This document shows, piece after piece, positions 62,234-64,000 of a stretch of DNA of 64,000 bases. Within the stretch, counting starts at the first letter, position 1. Each line of letters starts with the position of its first letter. This DNA comes from Streptomyces mirabilis (GTDB taxonomy: Bacteria; Actinomycetota; Actinomycetes; Streptomycetales; Streptomycetaceae), in NCBI RefSeq assembly GCF_018310535.1, contig NZ_CP074102.1, forward strand, positions 3,038,001-3,102,000, given 5' to 3'. Under the pieces are notes generated by a model. That model saw only the letters and a list, made by a program, of their open reading frames with translations. It had not been told where the DNA came from and did no database searches. The position numbers and the translations under genes are program-made.

Positions 62234-62445
62234 TGCTGTGCCTCCCACTGAAGTTACTTACTGGTAGGTCCGACCCTCGCCACGGACTGTAGCGGCGGCC
62301 GTGCGCGGGATGGAGAGGACCGCGCTGGGACCTTCCTCACAGGCTTCATTGCTCACAGGCTTCATTCCCCAGGATCGCGCGTCGTTCGCAACCGGGCGCG
62401 CCTGGGGAGCATCTCAGGGGACACGACGACGTACCGGGGGTTGGA

Positions 62446-63291
62446 ATGCGTACGACTGGTATGAGCAGATCGCTGGCCGCCCTCGTGGCACTCGTCGCGG
62501 TGAGCGGCTGTACGGCCCAGGCCGTGGACGCGCACGGGAACGCGCGGGGGAAGACGCCGGGGAGCACGCAGGGCAAGACGCCGCCGTCCGCCTCGAAGAC
62601 GGACCGTTCGGCCGCGCCCGGGGACGACAAGCCGGGCGGCACGACGCCGTCCGCCGCCCCCAAGGTCCTCTGGTCCCGCGGCGACAAGGGGAACGACGTC
62701 CGTGAGGTCCAGGCCCGGCTGCACCAGGTCGCCTGGCTCATCCCGGCGCCGACGGGGACGTACGACACCCCGACGGTCACCGCGGTGAAGGGGTTCCAGG
62801 GCAAGCGCGGGCTGCCGCGGACCGGCGAGCTGGACGCCGTCACCTGGGAGCGGCTGCGGGGGATGACGCACAAGCCGGCCGCGTGGGAGCTGTACCCGTA
62901 CGGCGGGCAGCCCGCCGCGCGGCCCGACCCGCGCTGTATGACGGGCCGGGTGCTGTGCGTCAGCAAGACGAGCCGCACCCTGCGTTGGATGATCGACGGG
63001 AAGACGGTCTCGGAGATGGACGTGCGGTTCGGCTCGCAGTACACGCCGACCCGCGAAGGGGTCTTCAGCGTCTACTTCAAATCGCGCTACCACGTGTCGA
63101 CGATCTACCACACGTCCATGCCGTACGCGATGTTCTTCAGCGGCGGCCAGGCGGTCCACTACTCCCCCGACTTCGCGGCCCGCGGCTACTACGGCGCCTC
63201 GCACGGCTGCGTCAACGTACGGGACGAGGGGAAGATCGCGGCGCTGTTCGCACAGGTCCGGGACGGGGACAAGGTCGTCGTCTACTGGTGA
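62446..63291 (+). CDS. L,D-transpeptidase lipoprotein with peptidoglycan-binding domain
   Basis: The 281-residue precursor has a lipoprotein signal with lipobox VSGC and a Lys/Thr/Pro-rich linker. A PG_binding_1 domain follows (GDKGNDVREVQARLHQVAWL, VKGFQGKRGLPRTGELD), then a YkuD catalytic domain. The catalytic motif is ASHGCVNVRD near residue 258, and VHYSPDF precedes it. It cross-links or anchors wall peptides outside the membrane. ATG at 62446 has a poor ribosome site. A stable hairpin follows the stop codon. Confidence 0.92.
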   Translation: MRTTGMSRSLAALVALVAVSGCTAQAVDAHGNARGKTPGSTQGKTPPSASKTDRSAAPGDDKPGGTTPSAAPKVLWSRGDKGNDVREVQARLHQVAWLIPAPTGTYDTPTVTAVKGFQGKRGLPRTGELDAVTWERLRGMTHKPAAWELYPYGGQPAARPDPRCMTGRVLCVSKTSRTLRWMIDGKTVSEMDVRFGSQYTPTREGVFSVYFKSRYHVSTIYHTSMPYAMFFSGGQAVHYSPDFAARGYYGASHGCVNVRDEGKIAALFAQVRDGDKVVVYW

Positions 63292-63322
63292 CGGCCGGCC
63301 CGGAGGGCGGAAGGAGTGATGG

Positions 63323-63361
63323 GGCGCGGGCGGGACCGGGGGAACGTGTCCCGCCCGCGCC
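63323..63361 (+). terminator. 14-bp stem terminator after the L,D-transpeptidase gene
   Basis: GGCGCGGGCGGGAC (63323-63336) and GTCCCGCCCGCGCC (63348-63361) pair perfectly with an 11-base loop, 31 bp beyond the stop codon. Confidence 0.8.
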
Positions 63362-63605
63362 GATGTGCACCAGGCCTGGGTACGGGGGGAACCCCGGCTC
63401 AGTGCGACGGCCGATGACCAGTCGGCTCACCCAGTACTGCGTCGGCGCGGCCGAAAACGTCACACCCGGGCGGAAGAAAATTCCGAAGGAATGCGAAACC
63501 GCAGGTCAGAGGGCAGATAGCAGGGTTCTCGGAGTCCGGGTGGCTGAGAACACGCCCGGTCCGGATGGCCGAAAGTCTGCCCAGGAGGTGGGCAGCAGCG
63601 GCTGC
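63362..63605. other. Intergenic region before the right-edge gene
   Basis: I see no gene here. Near-duplicate segments occur: GGTGGCAGCAGCGG-like sequence at 63588 and GGTCGGCAGCAGCGG at 63611, and CCGGGTGGCTGAGAAC/CCGGATGGCCGAAAG at 63537-63575. These suggest small local duplications at the 3' end of the neighbouring gene. Confidence 0.4.
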
Positions 63606-64000
63606 TCAGGAGGTCGGCAGCAGCGGCGCGACGACCGAGCGCGGCGACGGGGCGAGGATCCCGTTGCGGCCGTGGTGGCCTCCCTCGCCGCCCGAACCTG
63701 TGTGGCCTTCGCCGTCACCGCCGTTGTCCCCGCCACCGGCGCCGCCGCCCGAGCCGTCGCCGGAACCGCCCCCGGCCCCCTGGTCGGAGCCGGAGTCCGA
63801 GCCCGTGGCGCCCTGCTGGTCCTGGTCGCCCCGGCCCTCACCCGCTGCGGCGCCCGTCTGGCCCAGGACGCCCGTGCAGTACTTCTTCACGCGCCGGCCG
63901 CCGCCCGCGGCGTCCACCAGAACACGTCTGCGGCCGGACTCCAGGCTCTTGCCGTCCAGCACGTCGCGGCAGTACGAGCGTGTCTTGGCCCACCACTCGC
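63606..64000 (-). CDS. Partial gene: Cys-containing helical domain plus Gly/Ser/Asp-rich tail, unknown function
   Basis: The frame is open to the right edge, so the N-terminus lies outside the window. Visible residues begin WAKTRSYCRDVLDGKSLESG, then RVLVDAAGGGRRVKKYCTGVLGQ. A long low-complexity tail rich in Gly, Asp, Ser and Gln (e.g. GDGSGGGAGGGDNGGDGEGH) follows, ending APLLPTS. The two cysteines are spaced about 36 residues apart. I recognise the helical part as a recurrent Streptomyces C-terminal domain but not its function. Confidence 0.6.
   Translation of the reverse strand, partial: EWWAKTRSYCRDVLDGKSLESGRRRVLVDAAGGGRRVKKYCTGVLGQTGAAAGEGRGDQDQQGATGSDSGSDQGAGGGSGDGSGGGAGGGDNGGDGEGHTGSGGEGGHHGRNGILAPSPRSVVAPLLPTS

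Overview
The window reads as a Streptomyces chromosome core segment: GC-rich DNA with strong third-position G/C bias, GTG and TTG starts, ATGA/GTGA stop-start overlaps, Scr1-type XRE/DUF397 genes, WXG100 genes, and the sigQ-afsQ1-afsQ2 trio. Gene order also matches what I recall of the S. coelicolor chromosome from acyl-CoA carboxylase accA2 to methylmalonyl-CoA mutase (roughly SCO4921 down to SCO4869), with local losses and insertions. That comparison is from memory, not from a search. I saw no tRNA, rRNA, CRISPR array or insertion sequence.

Layout. 1-5.4 kb: tail of an acyl-CoA carboxylase alpha subunit, an AI-2E family permease, a DeoR regulator, a quinone-reductase-like flavoprotein and a gamma-glutamylcyclotransferase-like protein. 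5.6-15.8 kb: purine nucleoside phosphorylase, phosphosugar mutase, a PIG-V-like mannosyltransferase, deoC with two aldehyde dehydrogenase genes, and a uridine kinase. 16-21 kb: sigQ/afsQ1/afsQ2, a lipoprotein, VanZ, PspC and small secreted proteins. 21.7-29.8 kb: adenosine deaminase, a hydrolase-like protein, a LysR/MFS pair, a second DNA clamp followed by an ECF sigma gene, a STAS protein and an AEC permease. 30-39 kb: a nucleoside uptake and salvage operon (two BMP lipoproteins, ATPase, two permeases, cdd, deoA). 39.6-43.3 kb: an M20 peptidase and a HATPase/XRE/DUF397 regulatory trio. 43.3-47.6 kb: a WXG100-linked polymorphic toxin locus. 47.6-50.4 kb: a poly-gamma-glutamate hydrolase, a PstB paralogue and a 5'-truncated fn3/sortase-like gene. 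50.5-59 kb: a nonulosonic-acid cell-wall glycopolymer cluster. 59-64 kb: TetR remnant, LysE exporter, Uma2, methylmalonyl-CoA mutase, an L,D-transpeptidase and one partial gene.

How parts work together. One palindrome, CTACGCGCGTAG (or with one arm changed to TTA), lies in front of purine nucleoside phosphorylase, deoC, adenosine deaminase, the nucleoside ABC operon and both BMP lipoprotein genes. This ties genes spread over 34 kb into one likely nucleoside regulon: uptake, deamination, phosphorolysis, pentose-phosphate isomerisation and DERA cleavage, with the aldehyde dehydrogenases removing acetaldehyde. The DnaN paralogue and the ECF sigma gene each have a promoter fitting the LexA-independent RecA-NDp (PafBC) DNA-damage consensus.

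The most unusual accessory region is the toxin locus at 43.3-47.6 kb. It has two WXG100 proteins, a 582-residue effector with an RNase A-like C-terminus, an immunity gene, a headless second RNase A-like toxin fragment with its own ribosome site, and a second immunity gene, all on one strand with short gaps.
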